Assembly: GCA_964635065.1 (NCBI GenBank)
Contig: CAZWMK010000044.1
Location: 1-16,499, forward strand
Direction: 5' to 3'
Length of the DNA stretch: 16,499 nucleotides
Source of the DNA: CAZWMK01 sp964635065
GTDB lineage: Bacteria; Pseudomonadota; Alphaproteobacteria; Sphingomonadales; Sphingomonadaceae
Shown here: in pieces, positions 7,438 to 14,851 of the stretch
Position numbering within the stretch: the first letter of the stretch is position 1
How the letters are laid out: each line of letters starts with the position of its first letter
Notes under the pieces: generated by a model
The model's input: only the letters and a program-made list of their open reading frames with translations
What the model was told of the DNA's origin: nothing
Databases searched by the model: none
Program-made: the position numbers and the translations under genes

Positions 7438-8546
7438 TTGCGGCCGATGCCGAAATCTATCTGCGTCCAACGGGCTTCGTCGATGCACCTTTCGGCCATG
7501 ACGGGCAGGTGGCGCGGCTTGCAGGCGGCCTGCTGTGGTTTTCTGCCGTCGAAATCATTGCCCGTCCCTTGGGGGAGCGTCGGGCCGCGCAATGTCTGGT
7601 GCCTGTCGCCGGACTGGAAACCGCACGCGCGGGCCTGAGCCACGAACAGAAAAATGCTTTCGACCGGCAATGGGCGGCGCTGACGGCAGCTCGCCCGGCG
7701 CTTGATCTTGGCGGCCGGACGCTGCGGTTCGATCAGCCCGCGATCATGGCGATCCTCAACATCACGCCCGACAGTTTTTCCGACGGCGGCGCCCATGCCG
7801 ATGCCGCCGATGCTGCCGCCCATGCCGTCGACATGGCAGCAGCTGGTGCGGCCATTATCGACCTTGGCGGCGAATCGACACGGCCTGGTGCGCAGCTGGT
7901 CTGGGAAGGCGATGAAATCGCGCGTGTCGTGCCGGTGCTTGAACGGTTGAAGGCCGCAGGCCTGATCCTGTCGATCGACACGCGCAAGGCGAGCGTGATG
8001 GAGGCGGCGCTGTCCGCAGGCGCGCAGATCGTCAATGATGTGTCGGGATTGACCTATGACCGGCGGAGCCTGCCTGTTGTGGCGGCTTCGGGCGCGCCGG
8101 TCGTGATCATGCACACGCAAGGCGATCCCAAGGTGATGCAGGATGCACCACGCTATGCCGATGCGCCGCTCGATGTGTTCGATTGGCTGGCCGAGCGGCG
8201 CGATGCCGCGCTGGCGGCAGGGGTCGCCGCCGACCGCATCATTCTCGATCCCGGTATCGGCTTTGGCAAGAGTTTGCGTCACAATCTCGAATTGTTGAAC
8301 CATCTGTCGCTGTTCCATGGCCTCGGCTGTCCGCTTTTGCTGGGCGCCAGCCGCAAGCGGTTGATTGGCGCGTTGTCGAATGAAGCGCCGGTCGATCGGC
8401 GCCTTGGTGGTTCGGTGGCGCTGGTCATGGCGGGCCTTGCACAAGGTGTTCAGATTATACGGGTTCATGATGTGCAGGAGTCGGTGCAGGCCCTGCATGT
8501 CTGGCGTGGCCTGCGCGATGTGGCGCTCAGTCCGCTGGTGGGCTGA
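7434..8546 (+). CDS. folP: dihydropteroate synthase with N-terminal extension
   Basis: Condenses the pterin pyrophosphate with p-aminobenzoate in folate synthesis; the sulfonamide target; cytoplasmic TIM barrel. Motifs in order: AILNITPDSFSDGG (106-119), GGESTRPGA (145-153), IDTR (181-184), NDVSG (201-205), HTQGDP (227-232), DPGIGFGKS (272-280), SRKR (306-309) and VHDV (344-347). The protein has 370 residues against about 280 for the classical enzyme. The surplus is an N-terminal stretch of about 100 residues before the barrel, containing no motif I recognise. The start overlaps the ccrM stop (ATGA), so the extension is translated from a coupled start and is not a mis-called start in free intergenic DNA. 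Co-transcription with ccrM is likely. Confidence 0.95.
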   Translation: MIAADAEIYLRPTGFVDAPFGHDGQVARLAGGLLWFSAVEIIARPLGERRAAQCLVPVAGLETARAGLSHEQKNAFDRQWAALTAARPALDLGGRTLRFDQPAIMAILNITPDSFSDGGAHADAADAAAHAVDMAAAGAAIIDLGGESTRPGAQLVWEGDEIARVVPVLERLKAAGLILSIDTRKASVMEAALSAGAQIVNDVSGLTYDRRSLPVVAASGAPVVIMHTQGDPKVMQDAPRYADAPLDVFDWLAERRDAALAAGVAADRIILDPGIGFGKSLRHNLELLNHLSLFHGLGCPLLLGASRKRLIGALSNEAPVDRRLGGSVALVMAGLAQGVQIIRVHDVQESVQALHVWRGLRDVALSPLVG

Positions 8547-8658
8547 CCACAACTGGTCGCATTTGGCTGTGCATGGGGACGCTTTGGCGCGCGCGCGACT
8601 TGGCGCTGCCGGATTTGCCCGCTAATGGGCCTGTGCAACCTGCACGGAAAGACATTAT

Positions 8659-9882
8659 TTGTCGGCTTTCATCGCGCATTTTCTGGCAGCCCTTCTGTTT
8701 TTGCTGGCTGCCCTGTTCAGCGGCGTGGCGAGCGTGCCACCTGCCGCCGGGCCGCGCGCTGCCGATGTTCGTCAGGGGCAAATGCTGGTGGCGCGGCTGC
8801 AAACGATCGTCGCCACCGATGGGCAGCCCCACCGCCTCACCGTGACACGTTCCGAAGCGCGGGGCCTGCTGACGCTGGTCGGCAATGGCTTTGGCATCTC
8901 GCGCCTGCACCTGCGCACGGAGAGCGGAAAATGGACAGTCGAAGCGACGCTGACGCCGACACCCGCCAGTTTCATCAATCTGTCGGCCAGCATCGCCACG
9001 GATGCGCGCGGCCAGATGCGCTATGGTCGGATCGGCTATGTGCCTTTGCCTCCGCTGGTGGTCGACACATTGCTCCGGATTGCCGGGCGCCTGTCTGATC
9101 CACCGCTGGCGGACCCCGACAAACTGTTCAGACTGCTTGGTCTGTCGCCACGCCAGATGGTGGCCATGGCCGCTGTGCCGCGTTCGACCATGCGATCGCT
9201 GCAATCGCTGGCAGGCGTGAAAAGAGACGTCCTGCTTGATGCGGCCTATCTGCGCCAGATGGCCCGCATATTGTGCAAGCTCGAAGAATCGCGGCCATCG
9301 CCGACGCTTGATGCGCTGTATCGCCGGGCTGCTGTCGTGGTCGCCGAACCGCCTGGCGTGTTTGCCAATCGCTATGTCCTGACCGCTGTCGCCATGCTGG
9401 TCACCAAACCGGAGATTGCGCGGCTCGCGTCAGGGGATGTCGAGGAACTGGAGCCTTGCCAGCGCAGGGCGCGGCCCGTGACGCTTCAGGGGCGGGCCGA
9501 TCTTGCCATGCATTTCAGCCTGTCGGCGGCGCTGGCTGCTTCGACTGATCCGCAGGTGACACTGGCCATCGGTGAATGGAAGGAATTGGATGACAGCCTG
9601 CCGGGCGGGTCGGGCTTTTCCATCGTTGACCTTGCGGCCGATCGTGCCGGGCAGCGCCTCGGTGAAAATGCCATTCGCCCCGAAGCGGCGAAAGCCATCG
9701 GCTTTGCCCTTGAGCGGGTGGAGGAAGAGGCATTGCTGCCGCGCGCTGTGCTGAAATATCGCGAGGGCATGAACAAGGACGAGTTCGAGGCGCACTATGG
9801 TTCGACCGGCGATGCCCGTTTCCGGGCATTGCGTGAGGATATCGACCGTTTTCTCGACCTTTCCCCGCTGCTTCGTCGTTAG
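8659..9882 (+). CDS. uncharacterised exported protein (407 aa, TTG start)
   Basis: Not recognised as a named family. Residues 1-25 form a clear signal peptide or anchor (MSAFIAHFLAALLFLLAALF, then SGVAS) with no lipobox cysteine, so the product is probably periplasmic or membrane-anchored. TTG at 8659 is the only plausible start: an in-frame TAA lies at 8623-8625, no ATG or GTG intervenes, and GGAAAG lies 7 bases upstream. Residues about 45-145 look beta-rich. Residues about 155-225 are helical. Near the C-terminus a block with spaced polar residues (His285-Phe, Glu309, Asp311/312, GGSGFS 316-321, Asp324-Leu, Asp328, Gly331) faintly resembles the HF...KE..D...GFS..DL.AD..G pattern of DUF2279/YfiM-like proteins; that is inference only. 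It follows folP by 112 bases and ends overlapping the convergent lipoprotein gene by 4 bases. Confidence 0.75.
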   Translation: MSAFIAHFLAALLFLLAALFSGVASVPPAAGPRAADVRQGQMLVARLQTIVATDGQPHRLTVTRSEARGLLTLVGNGFGISRLHLRTESGKWTVEATLTPTPASFINLSASIATDARGQMRYGRIGYVPLPPLVVDTLLRIAGRLSDPPLADPDKLFRLLGLSPRQMVAMAAVPRSTMRSLQSLAGVKRDVLLDAAYLRQMARILCKLEESRPSPTLDALYRRAAVVVAEPPGVFANRYVLTAVAMLVTKPEIARLASGDVEELEPCQRRARPVTLQGRADLAMHFSLSAALAASTDPQVTLAIGEWKELDDSLPGGSGFSIVDLAADRAGQRLGENAIRPEAAKAIGFALERVEEEALLPRAVLKYREGMNKDEFEAHYGSTGDARFRALREDIDRFLDLSPLLRR

Positions 9883-11456
9883 GGCAATACGGGACGCCGC
9901 CCTGTTGGGGCGAATTTCAGACGGGCCAGTGGATGCGCGTGACCGGGATTGGGATACCATCCCGCGAGATCCGGGCGTGCCAGTGTCCAGCGAACCGGTG
10001 TGAACAAGCTGATCAGGGCCGCATCTTCGGCATAGGTGCGTGCGGCACGCAGCCATGCGAGATCGCGCGCCGCTACATCAGGGCTGCGCCATCCATCCGC
10101 AACCAGCTTGTCAGCGGCGGGATTGCAATAACCGCCTGCCGCGACCTGACAGGCAAAGGGATTCAGGAAGAAGGGGGCAAAGGCAACAGGCGCTCTGCGT
10201 TCGACAAGCGCCATGTCGAAATCGCCACGCGCGATTGCCCGGGCATGGGCTTCAGGTTGGCGCGTGACCACCTTGAGACGCACACCAAGCAGGGCCCAAC
10301 CCTTTGCAACCGCATTCAGCACGTCACGGTTCAGTCGCCCGGTCGGCAAGGCGATGGTAAGATCAAGCGGCTGATCGGGACCATAGCCGGCATCGGCAAA
10401 AAGACGCGCAGCCTCGGTCTGCCGTTCTTCAATCGTCCATGCTCCCCAATCAGGTGATGCCAGTTCGGATGCCGGAACGGCGGCAGGGAGAATGCCCGTC
10501 ACCGGCAGCATGGCGGGAATCGCGAACAGGCGGCTGACCAGAGCATCGCGGTCGATGCTCATCGCCAAAGCCCGCCGCAGGGCAGGATCGCGCAAGGGGC
10601 CATCAATGCTGCGCGCGACATAACCATAGAGCGCAATGCTGGGCTCAAGCCGCAGCACATCCTTGCGGCGCTGCGTCCGCGCATCGCTCAGCCCTTCAAG
10701 CGACGCACCGACGACCATGTCTGTCTGCCCGGCCTGAAAACGCCGGATGGCGGTTTCGCTGAGCCGCTGCGGTTGCAGTTCGATGCGGTCGAAGCCGCCG
10801 CCGTCGTCGTCGCTGACATCCGCGCTGTTGCGGTTGAGCAGTAGCGGGCGGGCATCGGGATCTGCGACGACATAACTGCCGGCGGCAGGCGGCGGCGTTT
10901 CGGCACGCTGGATCGACAAGGCAGGCAATGCCAACAGCTGCAACAATTCGGGCATGGGGCTCGTCAGGCGGATTTCAACCGTGTCGGGGCGCGGGTCATG
11001 GACGCCAAGCATCCGCGCGGGTTTGCGGTTGCGGCTGATGTCTTCGGCATTTTCGATGGCGAGCAGATAGGGTTTGAGCGGATGGCGGCTGCCGGGGGCC
11101 ATGATCCGCCGCATCACGGCCACGACATCGCCCGCCTTGATTTCCCTGTCATCCTGCCATTTGGCAGGGCGCAGGCGGAAGATATAGTTTCTGCCATCGG
11201 TGCTGACCCGCCAGCTGGTCGCAAGGTCGGGTATAACATTGCCCTGGGCATCGCGCCGGACAAGGCCGCGCTGGGTCGCTTCCGTCAGCATGGCCAGCGG
11301 GCCGTCAAGCGCTGCCGTGCCAGAGGGCGCATCAAGGTCGCCAACGACATCAAGGCGCAGCATAGCCGTATTAGCGCTGTCATCAGCGCCATCGCCGCAG
11401 GCCGCCAGCAGCAGGCAGGCAGGGATCAGGGCGTATGACAGGGGACGCAGCAGCAT
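9879..11456 (-). CDS. SBP family 5 lipoprotein, divergent oligopeptide-binding-like
   Basis: Extracytoplasmic solute-binding protein of the DppA/OppA class, 525 residues. It has a lipoprotein signal with lipobox LLLAAC (Cys20). Family landmarks: GLVRRDAQGNVIPDLATSWRV (truncated form of the usual LxxxDxxGxxxPxLAxSW block), DGRNYIFRLRP, a weakened GSYVV...LLLNRN, and RDPALRRALAMSIDRDALV. It is clearly paralogous in layout to the gene upstream but more degenerate in the ligand-pocket part. Its ATG overlaps the TGA of that gene (TGATG on the minus strand), so translation is probably coupled. No permease or ATPase gene is within reach on either side. The ligand is unknown; peptides are the default expectation for the family. 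The stop overlaps the convergent exported-protein gene by 4 bases. Confidence 0.85.
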   Translation of the reverse strand: MLLRPLSYALIPACLLLAACGDGADDSANTAMLRLDVVGDLDAPSGTAALDGPLAMLTEATQRGLVRRDAQGNVIPDLATSWRVSTDGRNYIFRLRPAKWQDDREIKAGDVVAVMRRIMAPGSRHPLKPYLLAIENAEDISRNRKPARMLGVHDPRPDTVEIRLTSPMPELLQLLALPALSIQRAETPPPAAGSYVVADPDARPLLLNRNSADVSDDDGGGFDRIELQPQRLSETAIRRFQAGQTDMVVGASLEGLSDARTQRRKDVLRLEPSIALYGYVARSIDGPLRDPALRRALAMSIDRDALVSRLFAIPAMLPVTGILPAAVPASELASPDWGAWTIEERQTEAARLFADAGYGPDQPLDLTIALPTGRLNRDVLNAVAKGWALLGVRLKVVTRQPEAHARAIARGDFDMALVERRAPVAFAPFFLNPFACQVAAGGYCNPAADKLVADGWRSPDVAARDLAWLRAARTYAEDAALISLFTPVRWTLARPDLAGWYPNPGHAHPLARLKFAPTGRRPVLP

Positions 11457-12988
11457 CAGTCCAGCCTCAAGGTTCGTGCGGGATGCATATCGGCCACATT
11501 GTCGTGCCAGCCTTTGACACGCGGCGCGACAAGATTTTTCGAGACGTGAAAATAGACTGGAATGACTGGCGCATCATCCAGCAGCAGACGCTCGGCCTCT
11601 GCCAGAAGCCGGTGGCGTCGTCGGGCATCTGCTTCATCCAGCGCCGCATTCACCAGCGCATCATAGCGCAGGTTGGTATAACCACTGTAATTCAGGGCCT
11701 TGTCGGTGCTGCGGTGGATGATCAAAAAGTTTTCCGCCGCCGAAATATCGCCGACCCAGCCCGCGCGGGCGATGGTGAAATCTCCATCCTGCATCGCGGC
11801 AAAATGCACGGTCGCCTCGCTGTTGAACAGGCGCAGTTCGACGCCCAGAGGCTTCCAGAATTGAGCGATTGCAATGGCGATGCGGCGGTGGTCGGTGCTG
11901 CTGTTGAAGCGAATTTCCGCGACGAGCGGCCGGCCGGGACCATAGCCTGCCGCCGCCAGCAGGCGGCGCGCTTCGGCCAGACGCCGCGTGCGCGGCCAAT
12001 CCGCCCATGCCGGCTGCACGGGGGCTGCGCCCAGATCGGGCGGGACGAAGCGCCATGCGGGCAGGCTGCCATCTGCCATGAGCCTGTCGGTAATCAACGG
12101 CCGTTCGATCGTCATGGAGAGCGCGCGCCGCACACGGGCATCGTCAAATGGCGGCCGCCGCGTGTTGAAGGTCCAGTAATAGACGGCGCGATAGGGCGCG
12201 ATAAACAGGGACTCCGGCATGGTTTTGCGCAGGCGCGGCAACTGCGCTGCCGGGATGCTGCTGATGATGTCGGCGGCACCTGCGCGGAGCTGGCGGAGTG
12301 CTGTCTGGCTATCCTCGACGGTTTGCCAGTGGACCGCAGCGATCCTGACGGCCGCGGCTTCATGATAATGCGGGTTGCGAACAAGGCGCATGCCCTGACC
12401 GAGCTTCCAGTCTTCAAGCCGGTAGGCGCCAGAACTGACCAGGGGGCGGTCCTGCGTCCATTGTGCGCCCGCGGCACGGATGCGATGGATGGGCACGATG
12501 ACAAGGGCTGGGTGTGACAGCAGTTCGAGCAGGGCGGGAAAGGGCTGTCGCAGGCGAAGTTCGACGGTCAGCGCGTCGCGGGCGGTCAGCGTGTCGAAGG
12601 CTTCGACCAGAATGGCATTGGGCGACGCCGTGCGCGGATCGCGCAGCCGGTTGAAACTGGCGACCACCGTGGTGGCGTCAATCGGAGCGCCGTCGGAAAA
12701 GCGTAGGTCAGGCCGCAGATGAAAAGTCCAGGTGCGTCCGTCCGCCGATACGTCCCACCGCGCTGCGAGGCCTGGTTCGGGGGTGCCCTTCGCGTCAGTG
12801 CGCATCAGGCCTTCGAAGATATCGGTCGTGATTTGCAGCGAGGCGACATCCGCGACCGTCTGCGGGTCGAGACTGCGGGCTTCGGCACCGGACAGGCGGA
12901 CCAGTGCGGAATCGGGACGGCCGGCGGTGTCGCTGCTGTTGCAGGCAGTCAGGGTCAGGGCCAGTGCAAGGGCCAGAAAGCGAAGCAT
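11456..12988 (-). CDS. SBP family 5 lipoprotein, OppA-like peptide-binding protein
   Basis: Solute-binding lipoprotein of 510 residues with signal MLRFLALALALTLTAC (lipobox LTAC, Cys16). Family landmarks: SLDPQTVADVAS, IFEGLMRTDAKGTPEPGLAARW, the substrate-frame motif SGAYRLEDWKLGQGMRLVRN, and PPFDDARVRRALSMTIERP. The C-terminus (DDAPVIPVYFHVSKNLVAPRVKGW) is strongly reminiscent of Escherichia coli OppA, so oligopeptide binding is the best guess. Residues after the lipid cysteine are Asn-Ser, without the Asp that retains lipoproteins in the inner membrane of E. coli. It is the first gene of a two-gene minus-strand unit. The 133-base gap to cysK must hold promoters for both directions, but I see no clear elements. 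No oppBCDF genes accompany it. Confidence 0.9.
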   Translation of the reverse strand: MLRFLALALALTLTACNSSDTAGRPDSALVRLSGAEARSLDPQTVADVASLQITTDIFEGLMRTDAKGTPEPGLAARWDVSADGRTWTFHLRPDLRFSDGAPIDATTVVASFNRLRDPRTASPNAILVEAFDTLTARDALTVELRLRQPFPALLELLSHPALVIVPIHRIRAAGAQWTQDRPLVSSGAYRLEDWKLGQGMRLVRNPHYHEAAAVRIAAVHWQTVEDSQTALRQLRAGAADIISSIPAAQLPRLRKTMPESLFIAPYRAVYYWTFNTRRPPFDDARVRRALSMTIERPLITDRLMADGSLPAWRFVPPDLGAAPVQPAWADWPRTRRLAEARRLLAAAGYGPGRPLVAEIRFNSSTDHRRIAIAIAQFWKPLGVELRLFNSEATVHFAAMQDGDFTIARAGWVGDISAAENFLIIHRSTDKALNYSGYTNLRYDALVNAALDEADARRRHRLLAEAERLLLDDAPVIPVYFHVSKNLVAPRVKGWHDNVADMHPARTLRLD

Positions 12989-13121
12989 GATCCGTTCTTA
13001 GCGGCATGGAACGCGGGCGGCCAGTCACCTGTCGCCGATGTCCTGCCGCAGATGATGCCGCACCTACTTGCCGTCCCGTGCGCGCGCCGCTAGTCAAATC
13101 TGAGACTATCGGGAGGGTGCA

Positions 13122-14122
13122 GTGGCGAAGATAGCCAGCGACGTCATTCAATTGATCGGTAACACGCCACTGGTCCGCCTCAAGGGGGCGTCTGAGCGCA
13201 CGGGCTGCAACATCCTGGCAAAGTGCGAATTCATGAACCCCGGCGGTTCGGTCAAGGATCGTGCAGCCCTGTTCATCATCGAAGACGCCGAGGCGCGCGG
13301 GGCGCTGAAGCCCGGCGGCTGCATCGTCGAAGGCACGGCGGGCAACACCGGCATCGGCCTTGCCCTGGTTGCCAATGCCAAGGGCTACAAGACGATGATT
13401 GTCATGCCCGAAACGCAATCGAAAGAGAAACAGGACACGCTGCGTGCCTTTGGCGCCGAACTCGTGCTTGTTCCTGCTGCGCCCTACAGCAATCCGGCGC
13501 ATTATGTGCACACGTCGCGTCGNNNNNNNNNNGTCTGGCCGAGGAAACGCCGGGTGCGATCTGGGCCAATCAGTTCGACAATACCGCCAACCGCATGGCA
13601 CATATCAAAATGACCGCGCCTGAAATCTGGGAGCAGACCGGCGGTCGGATCGACGGCTTTACCTGTGCGGTCGGTACGGGGGGCACGCTTGCGGGTGTGG
13701 GCATGGGGCTGAAGGCGCTGTCGCCCGACATCGTTGTCGCGCTCACCGATCCGCATGGCGCGGCCCTCTATAATTACTACGCCCATGGCGAATTGAAGGC
13801 AGAGGGCAATTCGGTCGCCGAAGGGATCGGCCAGAGCCGGATCACCGCCAATCTTGAAGGCGCGCCGATCGACGACCAGTTCCGTGTGTCCGACCTTGAG
13901 GCCCTGCCGCTGGTATATGAACTGATGGCGCGGGAGGGGCTGAGCGTCGGTCTGTCGTCGGGGATCAACGTCGGGGGCGCGATCAAGCTTGCCGAACGAC
14001 TGGGGCCGGGCAAGACGATCGTGACGATCCTGTGTGATTCGGGCATGCGCTATCTCTCGACCATCTTCAATCCGGCATGGCTGCGCAGTCGCAACCTGCC
14101 CGTGCCGGCGTGGCTGGACTGA
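13122..14122 (+). CDS. cysK: cysteine synthase (O-acetylserine sulfhydrylase), split by a 10-N gap
   Basis: PLP enzyme making cysteine from O-acetylserine and sulfide; cytoplasmic. Before the gap: IGNTPLVRL, the PLP lysine Lys45 in NPGGSVKDRA, and the substrate loop GTAGNTGIG (71-79). After it: LAEETPGAIWANQFDN, the phosphate-binding VGTGGTLAG loop, the EGIGQ block and a C-terminal CDSGMRYLSTIFNPAWL. Start is GTG at 13122 with SD GGGAGGG at 13111-13117. The halves are in different frames as written, but the edges read HTSR-cg / gt-LAEE: joining them with a one-base overlap restores HTSRRLAEE with nothing missing. So the gene is intact at about 330 residues and the gap is a placeholder. CysK versus CysM cannot be settled from sequence alone, though the motifs favour CysK. 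Confidence 0.94.
13523..13532. other. assembly gap inside cysK
   Basis: Ten N, a typical placeholder length. The flanks fit together with a one-base overlap, so probably no sequence is missing here. Confidence 0.98.
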
Positions 14123-14209
14123 CGCAGGGTCGACATTGCGCCTGTCGCACCCTATGTTCATGTCAACCAACGCCGATCACCGACCGGCGCCGATAATGAA
14201 CGAGGGTCT

Positions 14210-14458
14210 ATGCAACGGGTTCGATTGGGACTGACGGGCCTCGCCTTTGTTTTTCTGACCATCATGATCGCCATGGCTGCACTGCGGTCCGATCGCGTTG
14301 GCACGGTGTCTCCGCCGCCACAGGGCGAGACTCTGGCCATGTTGGGCGTGGCGCCGTCCGCCGAACCTGCGGCGGTCGAAGCGGTCCGGGCACCAGCAGC
14401 GCGACCGGCCCCCGCGCCCATCGTGACGGCGCCATTCCCCGCGCACGCACAGCGTTGA
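14210..14458 (+). CDS. small single-span membrane protein (82 aa)
   Basis: Unrecognised. One membrane helix at about residues 7-25 (GLTGLAFVFLTIMIAMAAL) with Arg on both sides, then a low-complexity Pro/Ala-rich tail (residues 35-82). Two positive charges in the first five residues suggest N-in orientation with the tail in the periplasm. ATG at 14210 has GAGGG at 14202-14206. It lies between cysK and a strong terminator (14499-14530), which supports a real transcribed gene; it may be a read-through partner of cysK (87-base gap). The low-complexity tail in GC-rich DNA means a chance frame is not excluded. Confidence 0.6.
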   Translation: MQRVRLGLTGLAFVFLTIMIAMAALRSDRVGTVSPPPQGETLAMLGVAPSAEPAAVEAVRAPAARPAPAPIVTAPFPAHAQR

Positions 14459-14498
14459 TACCGTTACGGCCCTAGCCTTTGTGGTGTGCGCTCTCGAT

Positions 14499-14530
14499 GG
14501 CCTGCCAGCGCTTCGCTGGCGGGCCTTTTT
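14499..14530 (+). terminator. Rho-independent terminator after the small membrane protein gene
   Basis: Stem GGCC-T-GCCAGCG (14499-14510) pairs with CGCTGGC-G-GGCC (14514-14525) around a 3-nt loop, with one G-U pair, followed by TTTTT (14526-14530). It insulates the mraZ region from upstream transcription. Confidence 0.9.
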
Positions 14531-14560
14531 GCTCTGCGTCTGATGCTGTGGCGTCCGTCA

Positions 14561-14586
14561 TGGGCGATCCATGGGCTGGCATGGGC
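14561..14586 (+). repeat. three TGGGC direct repeats (plus strand), possible MraZ sites
   Basis: TGGGC at 14561-14565, 14572-14576 and 14582-14586, each preceded by A, spaced 11 and 10 bases. E. coli MraZ binds TGGGN direct repeats with 5-base spacers; these are close to that phasing. They lie about 100 bases upstream of the promoter and in the opposite orientation to the repeats at 14707-14741. Function is inferred. Confidence 0.4.
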
Positions 14587-14606
14587 AAAATCCATGATTC
14601 ACCGAC

Positions 14607-14615
14607 TTATCCACA
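14607..14615 (+). promoter_or_regulatory. DnaA box TTATCCACA
   Basis: Perfect match to the DnaA consensus TTATNCACA, upstream of the mra promoter. A single box with one near match (14753-14761) is not an origin, but could serve DnaA as a transcription factor. Confidence 0.5.
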
Positions 14616-14685
14616 GGCTTGTCAAAGGTCGTCCGGCCGCCGTAGGACGGGGTGCGATCATTTTGGGGCACGGAAAACTGCGCCT

Positions 14686-14715
14686 TTGAGATGAAATCCA
14701 CCATTGGCCCATAAT
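14686..14715 (+). promoter_or_regulatory. candidate mra (dcw) promoter
   Basis: TTGAGA (14686-14691) and CATAAT (14710-14715), each 5 of 6 to the sigma70 consensus, with an 18-base spacer. The -10 lies inside the TGGGN repeat array. It would give a leader of about 130 bases before mraZ. Confidence 0.55.
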
Positions 14716-14741
14716 TTCCCATTGCTACCCATCAAATCCCC
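14707..14741 (-). promoter_or_regulatory. probable MraZ operator: TGGGN repeats at 10-base spacing
   Basis: On the minus strand, TGGGC (14711-14707), TGGGA (14721-14717) and TGGGT (14731-14727) follow each other at exactly 10 bases. A degenerate GGGGA unit is at 14741-14737 and an AGGGA at 14752-14748. The TGGGN plus 5-base spacer layout is that known for MraZ binding upstream of E. coli mraZ. The array covers the -10 and the likely transcription start, the place expected for autorepression. Confidence 0.65.
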
Positions 14742-14851
14742 GTGATATCCCTTCATCCACAGGGGAGCGGGGCTTGCTGACCCATTGATTCATCAGTCCG
14801 TCGACGTGTGTTGACGGGCGTGGGAAGGTTTTTGCCGCCGCACTGAAGTAG

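Larger units (their letters stand above)
14459..14851. promoter_or_regulatory. 393-base intergenic control region ahead of the dcw cluster
   Basis: No convincing gene. It holds, in order, a terminator (14499-14530), three TGGGC repeats on the plus strand (14561-14586), a GATTC site (14596-14600), a perfect DnaA box (14607-14615), a sigma70-like promoter (14686-14715), TGGGN repeats on the minus strand (14707-14741), a near-match DnaA box TCATCCACA (14753-14761) and a second GATTC (14787-14791). The mraZ leader would be about 130 bases long. Confidence 0.7.

Noticed and set aside
7353..8552. Minus-strand open frame (399 codons) opposite folP
   Set aside because: Antisense shadow with no recognisable domain; folP is complete on the other strand.
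8545..8558. Inverted repeat GACCA-caac-TGGTC at the folP stop
   Set aside because: Only a 5-bp stem with no T run; too weak to call a terminator.
11435..12517. Plus-strand open frame (360 codons) opposite the OppA-like lipoprotein
   Set aside because: No signal, motif or RBS; the minus-strand gene has a lipobox and family motifs.
14486..14689. Short plus-strand frame across the terminator and repeats
   Set aside because: It runs through the 14499-14530 hairpin, the TGGGC repeats and the DnaA box; composition looks non-coding.
14607..14761. Possible replication origin from DnaA-like boxes
   Set aside because: Only one perfect and one imperfect box, no AT-rich unwinding element and no origin-linked genes; a transcriptional role fits better.
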